Shown piece after piece: positions 39,902-49,200 of a stretch of 64,000 nt of DNA (positions are counted from its first letter, which is position 1; each line of letters begins with the position of its first letter). The stretch spans positions 2,418,001 to 2,482,000 of the forward strand of contig NZ_CP035934.2 of NCBI RefSeq assembly GCF_003024525.3. The letters run 5' to 3'. This DNA comes from Acinetobacter cumulans. Lineage in GTDB: Bacteria > Pseudomonadota > Gammaproteobacteria > Pseudomonadales > Moraxellaceae. The notes below the pieces were generated by a model. The model was not told the origin of the DNA. It searched no databases and worked only from the letters and a program-made list of their open reading frames with translations. The position numbers and the translations under genes are program-made.

Positions 39902-41371
39902 ATGGCTCAGTCAATTACGCTTTATGTCGATGGCGCTTGCAAAGGTAACCCAGGATTGGGTGGCTGGGGCGCATATATTATTGGCGAAAATGCTGAGGAA
40001 AAAATCTGTGGTGGTGAAGCAGAAACCACCAATAACCGCATGGAACTTACGGCAGCCATTGAAGGTATTTTGCACTGCCCAACAGATGCTAAATTAGTGA
40101 TTTGGACCGACTCTAACTATGTCAAACAAGGCATTACAGAGTGGATTCATGGCTGGAAAAAGAAAAACTGGAAAGATGTCAAAAACCCAGATCTATGGAA
40201 AAAATTAGACGCAACTTGCCAAGGGCGTGATATTGAATGGAACTGGATCAAAGGTCATGCAGGACATCCAGGCAATGAAATGGCGGATCAACTGGCGAAT
40301 CTAGGTGCAGAAAACACTGCTTTAGCGCTCAAACAAGCTCCTGCAACTGAAACGAAAAAAAAAATTGAACCCGACTGGCTCTTAAATGATCCCTTTGGTT
40401 TAGATCTTGGCAGTGATGAAGAAGAACCTGAAGACGAGTCAGAATGGGAAGCGGAAATTGAGCCACCATCAGAAGTTGTAGCTGTTACAGAAACTGCACC
40501 TGAAGCCGTGCAAAATGATCCTGCTTTAAACACAACTGAAGCACCTGTGTCCATTCAAAACACACAGCCTAATAACACACTTGCAACCACATTCAGTGCA
40601 AACTCAAGTTCAGTGATTTTACCTGCTGAAGGTCTGCATCCAATGATTATGGTTACCCCACCTAGCATTGAAGCGCATGGCCCACGCCAACTGATTCTCG
40701 ATACCGAAACCACAGGTTTTTACTATCAAGATGGCGACCGTATTATTGAAGTCGGCGCGATTGAAATGATCAACCGTAAACTGACCGGTAGTTCTATTCA
40801 TATTTATATCAAGCCACTTAAACCCGTCGGCGACTCAGAAAATGTCCACGGTATTAGTGATGATTTCTTAAAAGACAAACCACTATACGAAGAAATTGCC
40901 CCTGCACTGTTTGAATATCTCAAAGGTGCAGAAATTATTGCGCATAACGCCAGCTTCGATATGAACTTCTTAGACATGGAGTTTAAACGTGCGGGCTTCC
41001 CTGCGCTTTCAGAAGTCTGTGCCGTAACCGATACCTTGGCAATGGCAAAAGCCAAACATCCAGGGCAAAAAAACTCGTTGGATGCGCTGAGCCGACGCTA
41101 CGAAATTGTACAACGTGACCGTACCTTCCACGGTGCCTTGCTCGATGCTGAAATTCTAGCAGACGTATACTTAGCCATGACGGGTGGTCAGGTCTCTTTT
41201 GATATTGATGCCCTCACCCACACAGAAAATGCGCAGAGTGAAAACAGTCGCCAATCGATTCAAATTGATTTACCCGTGATCCTTCCAAGTGCTGAAGAAC
41301 TCGAAGCGCATGAGAATTGGATCAAACAATTTGAAGAAAAACATGGAACGCCTTGCCTTTTTGCAAAATAA
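39902..41371 (+). CDS. rnhA-dnaQ: Ribonuclease HI fused to DNA polymerase III epsilon subunit
   Basis: 489 residues joining two enzymes. Residues 1-150 are a complete RNase HI: YVDGACKGNPG, the Glu in NNRMELTA, WTDSNYVKQG, and the WIKGHAGHPGNEMAD loop. An acidic, Thr-rich linker covers about 150-260. Residues 262-430 are the DnaQ proofreading exonuclease with DTETTG, HNASFDMNF and FHGALLDAEILADVYLAM. The tail (GGQVSFDI, then LEAHENWIKQF and CLFAK) aligns with the clamp- and alpha-binding C-terminus of E. coli epsilon. In E. coli the two genes are adjacent and divergent; here one chain carries both. The fusion fits Acinetobacter. Confidence 0.95.
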   Translation: MAQSITLYVDGACKGNPGLGGWGAYIIGENAEEKICGGEAETTNNRMELTAAIEGILHCPTDAKLVIWTDSNYVKQGITEWIHGWKKKNWKDVKNPDLWKKLDATCQGRDIEWNWIKGHAGHPGNEMADQLANLGAENTALALKQAPATETKKKIEPDWLLNDPFGLDLGSDEEEPEDESEWEAEIEPPSEVVAVTETAPEAVQNDPALNTTEAPVSIQNTQPNNTLATTFSANSSSVILPAEGLHPMIMVTPPSIEAHGPRQLILDTETTGFYYQDGDRIIEVGAIEMINRKLTGSSIHIYIKPLKPVGDSENVHGISDDFLKDKPLYEEIAPALFEYLKGAEIIAHNASFDMNFLDMEFKRAGFPALSEVCAVTDTLAMAKAKHPGQKNSLDALSRRYEIVQRDRTFHGALLDAEILADVYLAMTGGQVSFDIDALTHTENAQSENSRQSIQIDLPVILPSAEELEAHENWIKQFEEKHGTPCLFAK

Positions 41372-41499
41372 AAACTAAATTTCCTAGTATATTTTTGTAT
41401 TTAAAACATTAACACTTACGTTATAGTTAAAGATAAAAGATGGTCCGCCTTTTATGGCGGTTCACAAACAAGAGAAAACACTAGGAAAGGTGCAGATCC

Positions 41500-43143
41500 A
41501 TGTCTTACCAAACCTCTATACATTTTGATCCAACAGCATTGCTGATAATAAAAAATGAGGTTGATAACTCGATCAAATTGGTCGAATCAGCAGTCAGCAC
41601 TTTAGTCGAAGATCAAACCCTTCCTTTCGGTATTGACGACGCTCTTAATCAATTTGAACAATGTGCGCAAGTACTTGCACTGATTGATATGGCAAGTTTA
41701 GCAAAGATCGCTCAATACTCAGCAGAATTGATGCGCAAGATCATGGGGAATCCTGCCACAATTCAAACCAAAGATGTCATCGCACTCAGCGAAGGCACCA
41801 CCATGTTAAAACGCTACATCGAGTTTATTTGCTTACGCGAAGTAAAAATTCCGCAGTTTTTGTTGGATACACTCAACCGCTTAGAAGCATGCTTGGGTAA
41901 ACCAATGACCACTGAAGGTCAGCACATTGAATCACTACTCGATTGCATCACACCAGATTTTGATCTTCCTCAAGCACCGACTTTAGAAAAATCTAAATAC
42001 GTGCACCGCTTATACAAATTGTCACTCAACAAGTTAATTAAGCAAGAAGAAAGCGAACTCGACTTACAAGCATTAAAAATTGTAGGGACATATTTAGCCA
42101 GCCTTTCAGAAAAACACCCAAGTAAACAGTATTGGAATTTGGTGTTTGTGGCATTAAATCAAATTGATCAATTGCTGATTAATGAGCCACGTTTACGCAC
42201 ACTGGTGTCTATTGAGCGCAATATTGCACAGTACTTCAGTTCGCCAGAGCGCTTTAAAGCGAGCCTAGTTGATTTATCTAATATCTTAAGTCTATGTATT
42301 AGCCAAGAAGATGAAGTTTCTCAGCACATTCGTGGCAAGTTAAATATTGGTGAAGACCTGTTAACTGACATGCAATTGCAAGTGTTTAGCCGTCATTTAT
42401 ATGGTCCTGACTTTGGTACGATGCACACGATTAGCGAACTTGTGACCACTGAAATGGCGCAAATTCGTAACGATATCGAGTTCAACTACCAAAATATGTC
42501 ACCTGAAAAAACTCAGGAACTTCAAGCAAAGCTGTTAGAACTGGCAAATATCTTTAAAGTACTTAATTTAAATGAAGCGCATAAAGATTTAGAACGTCAG
42601 GCCAATTCATTAAGCCAAAGCGAAATCTTAAAAGAAGAGACTTTTGCACAGCAATTAATGAATTGCATTCTGTCTGCCATGAACTCAATTGGCGTTTTAG
42701 AGCGTCATCACACATCTAGCCGTCTACAACTTCGTGTAAATAACATGAATATTTCACTCGACCGTTTAGATGAAGCACATGAAGTACTCTTGAACGAAAC
42801 CAAAGCACTGATTGATCAAGCAAGCGAAACACTGGTTCAATATTTACAGAATAATGACCTACAGAGTCTCGCGCCTGTCGCAGTTCAATTACGTGAAATT
42901 GGTGGTTCAATGCTGTTCCTGAATGCCGAAACAGGACAAGTTGCGCTAAATACCAATGCACAGTTCGTTTCTTCGCGTGTTGAGGCTTCTACTGCAATTG
43001 AAGCAGCTGAAATTAACCATCTACTTGATGGCCTTGCAAGTGCAGACATGCTGATTGAAAATTTAAAAAACAAACAGCCTGTTCTACATAGTATGTTTCA
43101 GGTAGCATTGGACAGTAGTGAGAAACTTAAAGCCGTGGCCTAA
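41500..43143 (+). CDS. fimL: FimL-like scaffold protein of twitching/cAMP control
   Basis: A 547-residue soluble, almost wholly helical protein. Size and pattern match FimL, which resembles the N-terminus of the ChpA/PilL chemotaxis kinase but lacks a phosphorylatable His. Typical stretches are FGIDDALNQFEQCAQVLAL and EGTTMLKRYIEFICLREV near the start, and later VLERHHTSSRLQLRVNNMN. In Pseudomonas, FimL links the Pil-Chp system to adenylate cyclase and type IV pili. A good ribosome-binding site (aggaaagg) precedes ATG 41500. Its TAA overlaps the nudC ATG. Confidence 0.8.
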   Translation: MSYQTSIHFDPTALLIIKNEVDNSIKLVESAVSTLVEDQTLPFGIDDALNQFEQCAQVLALIDMASLAKIAQYSAELMRKIMGNPATIQTKDVIALSEGTTMLKRYIEFICLREVKIPQFLLDTLNRLEACLGKPMTTEGQHIESLLDCITPDFDLPQAPTLEKSKYVHRLYKLSLNKLIKQEESELDLQALKIVGTYLASLSEKHPSKQYWNLVFVALNQIDQLLINEPRLRTLVSIERNIAQYFSSPERFKASLVDLSNILSLCISQEDEVSQHIRGKLNIGEDLLTDMQLQVFSRHLYGPDFGTMHTISELVTTEMAQIRNDIEFNYQNMSPEKTQELQAKLLELANIFKVLNLNEAHKDLERQANSLSQSEILKEETFAQQLMNCILSAMNSIGVLERHHTSSRLQLRVNNMNISLDRLDEAHEVLLNETKALIDQASETLVQYLQNNDLQSLAPVAVQLREIGGSMLFLNAETGQVALNTNAQFVSSRVEASTAIEAAEINHLLDGLASADMLIENLKNKQPVLHSMFQVALDSSEKLKAVA

Positions 43144-43916
43144 TGTCAAATCTATCGCTTGCCTATATTTTTAAACAACAGCAATTATTGGTTGATGACC
43201 AATTTCAACTTCCTCGTGTCGAAAGTATAGCAAGTGATCTGAGGCTTCAAACGGGTGATCAAGTGATTGCCCGTGATCTTACAGAGCAAGATGAAATTCC
43301 CGCAGGCTATCAACTCGTTCCCATTCGCCAATTATTACAGCTGTGGAATGTCAAAGAGTTTGAACAAGCCAGCCGTGCAATTCAACTTTTAGAATGGCGT
43401 CGTAATCATAAGTTTTGTAGCCATTGTGGCCATAAAACAGAAGTTCATGCCACTGAATATGCCATGGTCTGCCCTGCATGCCAATATCATCAATATCCTC
43501 GTGTTAATCCATGTGTCATTACGGTTATTACCCGTGGTAAAGATGAAATTCTACTGGCTCAAAATGCACGAGCATACCGCCCAATGTACGGCTTAATTGC
43601 AGGTTTTGTAGAAGTGGGTGAAACACTCGAAGATGCAGTACGCCGTGAAACCGAAGAAGAAGTCGGTTTAAAAATCAAAAATATTCAATACTTGGCCAGC
43701 CAACCGTGGCCCTTCCCCAGTAACCTGATGATTGCATTTAAAGCTGAATATGAATCTGGTGAGCTATGCTTACAAGAAGAAGAAATTAGCGATGCAGCCT
43801 TCTTTAAATTTGATCAATTACCCGAAATTCCATTTAAAGGCAGTATCGCACATGCCATGATTATGCATGTCATTCATGGCACAACCACGGCTGACGATAC
43901 CAAAGAATGGCTATAA
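43143..43916 (+). CDS. nudC: NADH pyrophosphatase / NAD-cap RNA hydrolase
   Basis: A 257-residue Nudix enzyme. The zinc ribbon CSHC...CPAC (about 98-120) and the Nudix box in GFVEVGETLEDAVRRETEEE are complete. They are followed by the NudC-specific SQPWPFPSNLM motif. The enzyme splits NAD(H) and removes NAD caps from RNA. TAATG overlap with fimL means translational coupling. A terminator follows, then an IS30-type element. Confidence 0.95.
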   Translation: MSNLSLAYIFKQQQLLVDDQFQLPRVESIASDLRLQTGDQVIARDLTEQDEIPAGYQLVPIRQLLQLWNVKEFEQASRAIQLLEWRRNHKFCSHCGHKTEVHATEYAMVCPACQYHQYPRVNPCVITVITRGKDEILLAQNARAYRPMYGLIAGFVEVGETLEDAVRRETEEEVGLKIKNIQYLASQPWPFPSNLMIAFKAEYESGELCLQEEEISDAAFFKFDQLPEIPFKGSIAHAMIMHVIHGTTTADDTKEWL

Positions 43917-43943
43917 AGCCTGTAGATCATTGATCTGGTATCG

Positions 43944-43975
43944 AAAAAAAACCGCTCATCAGAAGCGGTTTTTTT
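43944..43975 (+). terminator. Terminator of fimL-nudC
   Basis: aaaccgct-catcaga-agcggttt flanked by A- and T-runs. The IS30-type element begins five bases further on. Confidence 0.88.
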
Positions 43976-43980
43976 AATCA

Positions 43981-45028
43981 CTTAGATTCTCAAATGAAGT
44001 GCAACAGAGATTAATGTATTGGAAGAAAGCAAGATGAGTTAGCATTATGCTTCCGACCGACCAAAGTCAAAGTTGCATCATGAACTATACTCATCTTACT
44101 CAAGAAGAAAGATATCAGATTTATACCTTGTTACGTGAAGGTTTTTCCAAACGTTATATCGCTTTGCGTTTAAATCGCTCTCCCTCAACAATTTCTAGGG
44201 AAATTCTGCGTAATAAAGCGAGAAATGGCTATTTCGCTCAACATGCCCATAAATTGGCTCGACGACGGCATTGTTCAAACCCTAAAACAATTCCTAATGA
44301 GCTTTGGATGCGTGTCATCTCTTATCTTGATATTCAATGGAGTCCCGAGCAAATCGCTTCTCATGTTTCAGTTAGTCTGCATTCCATCTACCGCTTCATA
44401 CAACAGGATAAAAGCAAGGGTGGGACACTCTTTCACAACCTGCGTTTCAGAAATCAAAGAAAGAGAAAATATGGCTCTCCTGAAACCCGTGGTCAGCTGA
44501 TCAATCGTAAAAGCATTCATTATCGACCTATAGAGATAGAGCTTCGGACTCGCTTTGGTGATCTGGAAATAGATACGATTGTAGGCAAGAACCATCAGCA
44601 ATCATTGGTCTCGATTGTAGACAGGAAGACGGGTTATCTTTGGCTGAAAAAGTGTAGTTCACGCAAGGCAGAGGAAGTTTGCCAAGCCACAATCAGCTTA
44701 TTGAATCCAGTTAAAGATCAGCTAAAAACAATGACAGCAGATAATGGCAAGGAGTTCAGCTTGCATGAGCATACTGCTAGAGAATTAGGGATAGAGTGGT
44801 ATTTCGCTGATCCTTACAGTGCTTGGCAACGTGGTACAAATGAAAATACCAATGGTTTAATCAGGCAATATATTAGAAAAGGCAGTGATTTAAATGACTA
44901 TACGGATGAATATATTTCAGAAATCACTCAACGCTTGAATCATCGGCCAAGAAAAAGACTCGGCTTTAAAAGTCCGAGTCAGGTATTATGGCAACAACAT
45001 GGTGTTGCACTTCAAATGCTAATCTAAG
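43981..45028. mobile_element. IS30-family insertion sequence, complete
   Basis: A 1048-bp element. Its left end starts cttagattctcaaatgaag and the reversed right end starts cttagattagcatttgaag; both continue tgcaaca, so the terminal repeats span about 27 bases with few mismatches. The flanks tca (43978-43980) and tca (45029-45031) fit the short target duplication of the family. One transposase gene fills it. It sits between the nudC terminator and the 3' end of an esterase gene and interrupts neither. Confidence 0.85.
44080..45027 (+). CDS. IS30-family transposase
   Basis: 315 residues from ATG 44080 (an earlier in-frame ATG at 44047 is less typical). The N-terminal HTH is HLTQEERYQIYTLLREGFS with SPSTISREILRN. 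The DDE catalytic core has the first Asp in FGDLEIDTIVG, the second in TADNGKEF, and the Glu in GTNENTNGLIRQY. It ends with RLNHRPRKRLGFKSP, the usual IS30 C-terminus. The frame is intact, so the element may be active; its stop codon lies within the right terminal repeat. Confidence 0.93.
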   Translation: MNYTHLTQEERYQIYTLLREGFSKRYIALRLNRSPSTISREILRNKARNGYFAQHAHKLARRRHCSNPKTIPNELWMRVISYLDIQWSPEQIASHVSVSLHSIYRFIQQDKSKGGTLFHNLRFRNQRKRKYGSPETRGQLINRKSIHYRPIEIELRTRFGDLEIDTIVGKNHQQSLVSIVDRKTGYLWLKKCSSRKAEEVCQATISLLNPVKDQLKTMTADNGKEFSLHEHTARELGIEWYFADPYSAWQRGTNENTNGLIRQYIRKGSDLNDYTDEYISEITQRLNHRPRKRLGFKSPSQVLWQQHGVALQMLI

Positions 45029-45055
45029 TCACAATAAAACTGAGTTTAGGATGCT

Positions 45056-45952
45056 CTATTTAAAAACATCGTCCAAAGCCTGCAAAATTTGACGCTTAGT
45101 ACTAAAGAATCGGCTAAACAAACTCGAAACCGAGCCAATCATCGTGATATGCCCTACACGAGGCACAGGTATCAATTGACTGTGATTACCTAAAGCCAAA
45201 AGCTTTTCATTTAAATCTGTACTATTACTTAGGCCGACTACATTGTCTTTTTCCGCAGTAAACAGATAATGCTTCACGTGGTTTTGTTCAATAAAGTAAT
45301 AAGGCATCACTTGTTGATACGGGATGTTCTGATCAAAAGCATCCGCACATAGCGGGTCGCCTTTATAATCAAAGTGATAAGGCCCAGCCAAGCCAATAAT
45401 CGCTCGAATAGCCTGCAAATTTTGCAAACGATACGGCGTAGGATGGTACAGCGCGGACATCACATTAAATGCCCCTGCTGAATGCCCCATAAGCACTATA
45501 TTTTCCACTGCAATATTCAATTTCAGATTCGATTGATTTAAAAAATTCAATGCCAATGTTAAATCATCAATTGAACTTGGAAATATATGCTCAGGTGCCA
45601 AATGGTAATTTATTACCGCCACATTAAAGCCTTCTTTAGCAAAGGCCTCACCCACAAAGTGATATTCTTTTTTATCACCATGCATCCAAGCCCCACCATG
45701 TACAAAAACCAATAGTGGCTGTGAATCACGCAATTGCTTGGCTTTGTACAAATCTAAACGGTGACGAGTTTTTAAACCATAGGGAATGTTGCGTTGTACC
45801 GTATAGCCCGATTTAGGTGTCATTCGGTTGAGCGCAAAACTCCCCAAGTCATAAATACGAAAATCTCGATATATAGCTTTAGCCAACGCTGTTTTTTGAT
45901 CAAGCTGGCTTTTAAGACGCTGTAAATGTGACGAAAATTGTTTAAGGGGCAT
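45056..45952 (-). CDS. Alpha/beta-hydrolase esterase (HGGAW type)
   Basis: 298 residues. The oxyanion motif is VFVHGGAWMHGD and the nucleophile Ser is in MGHSAGAF. The late Asp region is TAEKDNVVG and the His is in VPRVGHITMIG. This is the carboxylesterase/BD-FAE-like group without a signal peptide. It overlaps the dolP-like gene by 11 bases and is probably its last co-transcribed partner. The IS30-type element ends 27 bases past its stop. Substrate unknown. Confidence 0.87.
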   Translation of the reverse strand: MPLKQFSSHLQRLKSQLDQKTALAKAIYRDFRIYDLGSFALNRMTPKSGYTVQRNIPYGLKTRHRLDLYKAKQLRDSQPLLVFVHGGAWMHGDKKEYHFVGEAFAKEGFNVAVINYHLAPEHIFPSSIDDLTLALNFLNQSNLKLNIAVENIVLMGHSAGAFNVMSALYHPTPYRLQNLQAIRAIIGLAGPYHFDYKGDPLCADAFDQNIPYQQVMPYYFIEQNHVKHYLFTAEKDNVVGLSNSTDLNEKLLALGNHSQLIPVPRVGHITMIGSVSSLFSRFFSTKRQILQALDDVFK

Positions 45953-46631
45953 TGGGTTCTACTGCATCAGGGTCTATTGCAACAGGAGTTTGCGTATCAG
46001 GTACGGCATTCACCATCGGTGCAAAACTTGATGCAACCGCAGGTGAGCTCGAAGAAACTTGGTCAACATTATCAATTAGGGTCACAATTTTAGTGACATT
46101 CCCCACTTGCTGGAGCACTTGATTCAAATCATTCAGCTCAGCCGTGTTTAAACGTCCCATTACGTACAATACTGCATCTTCGGTATGCACATGGACTTTG
46201 CTTTCAGCAACCACTGGCGCTTTCATCAATAATGCACGTGTATTCGCAGTCACTGCTGTATCTTGCATAATGGTGCCGTAGCTAATTTGATTGCCTACAG
46301 TAATATAATTATGAATGGTTTTTACATCGCTCATGGCTCTGACATTGTCTTCAGCCAGTTGCTTTAAAGCTTGGTCTGGTACTTGGCCAGTGAGCAAAAC
46401 ATTGCCATGAAAACTTTCAATATTGACACGTGATTGCTTAAAGCGTGTGTCGAGCTTATATAAGTTAATTTTTGCAGTGCGCACAATAGATGAGTCTATA
46501 AAGACCTGACCCAAAGAACGTGCGCCATTTTCCGTCCCTACAGGTGCACTCCCTGTACCACCAGAAATAAAACTTGCACAGCCAGATAAACTTGCTACAC
46601 AAAACATTGTCATTGCAATACGTTTAAGCAC
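45942..46631 (-). CDS. dolP: BON-domain outer-membrane lipoprotein (DolP/YraP-like)
   Basis: 229 residues from GTG 46631. The lipoprotein signal ends in ASLSGC. Two BON domains follow: DSSIVRTAKINLYKL...NVLLTGQVPD and DTAVTANTRALLM...AVLYVMGRLN. A Pro/Ala/Asp-rich tail of about 35 residues is extra compared with E. coli DolP (191). DolP supports outer-membrane integrity. The neighbours yraN, lpoA-like and rsmI are those of the E. coli cluster, which supports orthology. Confidence 0.87.
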   Translation of the reverse strand: MLKRIAMTMFCVASLSGCASFISGGTGSAPVGTENGARSLGQVFIDSSIVRTAKINLYKLDTRFKQSRVNIESFHGNVLLTGQVPDQALKQLAEDNVRAMSDVKTIHNYITVGNQISYGTIMQDTAVTANTRALLMKAPVVAESKVHVHTEDAVLYVMGRLNTAELNDLNQVLQQVGNVTKIVTLIDNVDQVSSSSPAVASSFAPMVNAVPDTQTPVAIDPDAVEPNAP

Positions 46632-46696
46632 TCAGCAAGACTCCTTCACTATTTTTTGATCGTATTCTATCTATGCATTTACACAGTATATTTTGT

Positions 46697-47116
46697 TCAA
46701 AGAGTAATAAACTCTTGCTCAAAAGTAAAAGCATTTTCTATCCACTGCTGATCATAAGGGCATTTTGAAAAGTCATACTGTATGGATTTTGCAAAGTGTT
46801 GATAAAAATCAAAACAAATCACGTCAAAACGGCAATAACATGCGTTGTATTGTGGTGATTGCTGTAAAAATATTAAGGCCGTTTGCATGAGTTTGCGCTG
46901 TTTGCTAAGTGATACGGTTTCACTTGCCTGTGCATAATGGGTTTGTGATCGTGCTTTGACTTCAATAAATACCAAGTCTTGGTCCTTTTGCACAATTAAA
47001 TCTATTTCACCATAACGACTATGATAATTTGCTTGGACTAAGGTATAACCCGCTTCGTGTGCAATTTTAACTGCTTCAGTTTCAGCCCATTGGCCTAACT
47101 TCCTTGCCTGTGTCAT
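46697..47116 (-). CDS. yraN: YraN/UPF0102 endonuclease-like protein
   Basis: A 139-residue UPF0102 protein with the restriction-endonuclease-like core: GQWAETEAVKIAHEAGY, NYHSRYGEIDLIVQ (metal Asp) and LVFIEVKARSQTHY (E-x-K). The last third, with three cysteines, is longer than usual. Role not established, possibly DNA repair or recombination. It lies between lpoA-like and dolP genes as in enterics. Confidence 0.92.
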   Translation of the reverse strand: MTQARKLGQWAETEAVKIAHEAGYTLVQANYHSRYGEIDLIVQKDQDLVFIEVKARSQTHYAQASETVSLSKQRKLMQTALIFLQQSPQYNACYCRFDVICFDFYQHFAKSIQYDFSKCPYDQQWIENAFTFEQEFITL

Positions 47117-47191
47117 TTAAGGTGCTCAGCTCACATTTTTCTACTTAGTCTCGATGTATTAAATCTTGTTTTTTCAGTTATCAAAAAGTCA

Positions 47192-48142
47192 TTAAACCTG
47201 CTTTAACCCTTTGGCCTGATAGGCATAACAATGTGGTATCCGCTGAATTTGGTTCCCATTCAGACTAAGTTGCCCAGTTCGTCCTTCAAAATTGGCCGTT
47301 TTCATTTTGGGTGTTTTTAAATACAGTGCACTGATTTGCCATGCATCGCCGCCAAAGGCCAATAAGCGCTGGTATGGCAAGCCTACAGCTTGTTGTGCGT
47401 ATGCGTGCTTCATATCTTCCCAATCGGGTTCAAACAAGGCTGGTGCATCGCAAAACTTTATCCCGAGTGGTAAAGGTTTATGCTGCTCTAAGGCATTCGA
47501 TAAAGTGTAAATATTTTTTTTCGGCAATGACTTCAAACTAAGTAACCATTCATTATTACCAAGTAATACGAGGGCTTGGCCTTTTTTTAATGTTTTCGGC
47601 TGCTGTTCGAGCACATGGATGGGTAATTCAGTTTTCGTCATTAAGGCCATTAAAAATAGTTCATTTTCAGACTCTGTTCCAGACTGACGCAGCACTAAAA
47701 TATCTTCGATCTGATCTTGTTTCATCACGCGGGCTAATGCGCTGGCATCATCTTTTTTTGCAAGGCTAAATTGTAGCACATTGCTTGCCTGCAATGTCCC
47801 TTCATTTAAGGCCAAGACTTTTAATTTCGGCTTTGCTTTAATAAGCGCATCCACTTCTGATCTCGCCAACGGCCCAACAATCATTTGCGTTTTGGCGTTC
47901 ACATTTTTTTTCAATAGTGCAGGCATACTTGTCTGATCAGTATTTACGAATTTTACAGGCACTTTTGAGCCTGATGCCTGATAAGCACTCATGAAACCTT
48001 GCTTAATACTGTTTGCAGCTCGCGCCATAGGGCCAGATTCAGGTAAAATAACCAATACCTCTGCTTGGGCATAAGATACTGCCCCCACCAAAATGGTGGT
48101 CACAAGTATTTTATTTTTATTATTTGGTCTTATATTCCACAT
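47192..48142 (-). CDS. LpoA-like penicillin-binding protein activator, C-terminal domain only
   Basis: A 316-residue periplasmic-binding-fold protein matching the C-terminal half of LpoA, the lipoprotein activating PBP1a. It has a signal peptide ending SYAQA but no lipobox, and the N-terminal TPR domain of E. coli LpoA (about 670 residues in all) is missing. Recognisable segments are VLVILPESGPMARAANSIKQG, MIVGPLARSEVDALI and FEGRTGQLSLNGNQIQRIPHC. It diverges from rsmI with only 10 bases between the start codons, as in the E. coli rsmI-lpoA pair. How a soluble form would act is unknown. Confidence 0.85.
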   Translation of the reverse strand: MWNIRPNNKNKILVTTILVGAVSYAQAEVLVILPESGPMARAANSIKQGFMSAYQASGSKVPVKFVNTDQTSMPALLKKNVNAKTQMIVGPLARSEVDALIKAKPKLKVLALNEGTLQASNVLQFSLAKKDDASALARVMKQDQIEDILVLRQSGTESENELFLMALMTKTELPIHVLEQQPKTLKKGQALVLLGNNEWLLSLKSLPKKNIYTLSNALEQHKPLPLGIKFCDAPALFEPDWEDMKHAYAQQAVGLPYQRLLAFGGDAWQISALYLKTPKMKTANFEGRTGQLSLNGNQIQRIPHCYAYQAKGLKQV

Positions 48143-48152
48143 GGAGAAACCT

Positions 48153-48995
48153 ATGAGTGCTCAGTTATTTGTTGTTGCGACTCCAATCGGGCACTTAGAT
48201 GATATTAGTTATCGTGCAATTAACGTTTTGAAGTCTGTTCATATTATTGCCGCTGAGGATACACGAACTTCTGCACAATTGCTCAAACACTTTAATATTC
48301 CAACACCTTTGACTGCATGTCATGAGCACAATGAAAGCAATAAAATTGAACAGCTTATTCAGCGTTTGTTGAATGGTGAAAACATGGCGCTGATTAGTGA
48401 TGCAGGTACACCGCTGATTAGTGACCCTGGCTTTAAGCTAGTTCGTGCAGCTCAGGAACAAGGCATCCAAGTCATTCCTGTGCCGGGTGCCTGTGCAGCC
48501 ATTGCAGCCCTCAGTGCTGTAGGCCTACCTAGTGACCGCTTTAGTTTTGAAGGATTTTTACCTTCTAAACAGTCACAACGTCTAAATGCCTTAAATAAGC
48601 TGAAAGACGAAACACAAACCATGATTATTTATGAAGCACCACACCGTATTTTAGATTGTGTAAAAGATATGGCCGAAGTCTTTGGTGCTGATCGTCCAGT
48701 CGGTTTTGCACGCGAAATTACCAAAACATTTGAAACCATTAAAAAAATGACTTTGGGTGAGTTGGTTGGTTTTGTTGAATCTGATCATCACCAACAAAAA
48801 GGTGAAATTGTACTTGTGATTGGCGGTGCAACTGAAGAAAAAGACTTGGAACAAGAAAAGCTAGATCAGCTTTTAACACGCTTGCTCCAAGACCTTTCAG
48901 TTAAAGCGGCTTCTCAATTGGCTGCAGACTTAACTGGTATCAAGAAAAAAGTGGCCTATCAACGTGCTTTAGAACTCACTCAGCAAGAAGATTAA
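48153..48995 (+). CDS. rsmI: 16S rRNA 2'-O-methyltransferase RsmI
   Basis: A 280-residue SAM-dependent methylase of C1402 in 16S rRNA. The start LFVVATPIGHLDDISYRA, then AAEDTRTSAQLLKHF, SDAGTPLISDPGF and VPGACAAIAALSAVGLPSD are the RsmI core motifs. ATG 48153 has ggag eight bases upstream; longer frames run into the divergent lpoA-like gene. A terminator follows. Confidence 0.95.
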   Translation: MSAQLFVVATPIGHLDDISYRAINVLKSVHIIAAEDTRTSAQLLKHFNIPTPLTACHEHNESNKIEQLIQRLLNGENMALISDAGTPLISDPGFKLVRAAQEQGIQVIPVPGACAAIAALSAVGLPSDRFSFEGFLPSKQSQRLNALNKLKDETQTMIIYEAPHRILDCVKDMAEVFGADRPVGFAREITKTFETIKKMTLGELVGFVESDHHQQKGEIVLVIGGATEEKDLEQEKLDQLLTRLLQDLSVKAASQLAADLTGIKKKVAYQRALELTQQED

Positions 48996-49043
48996 CATTC
49001 TTCATGCGCAGAGCTGATGCCATCAGCACATCCAAACGAAATG

Positions 49044-49079
49044 AAAAGCGTATTTCCTATAAAGTCATACGCTTTTTTT
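49044..49079 (+). terminator. Terminator of rsmI
   Basis: aaaagcgtat and atacgctttt pair around a loop of about 13 bases and are followed by T. Confidence 0.8.
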
Positions 49080-49200
49080 AATTTTAGATATTCTCTTGTT
49101 TTGATCTAGTGCAAGCTAAATATTTCATTCTGCTACACTGTCACCTTACTGCATTTTGTTTTACGCTATCTAAAAACAAAAACTGAGAATTATTTTACGC

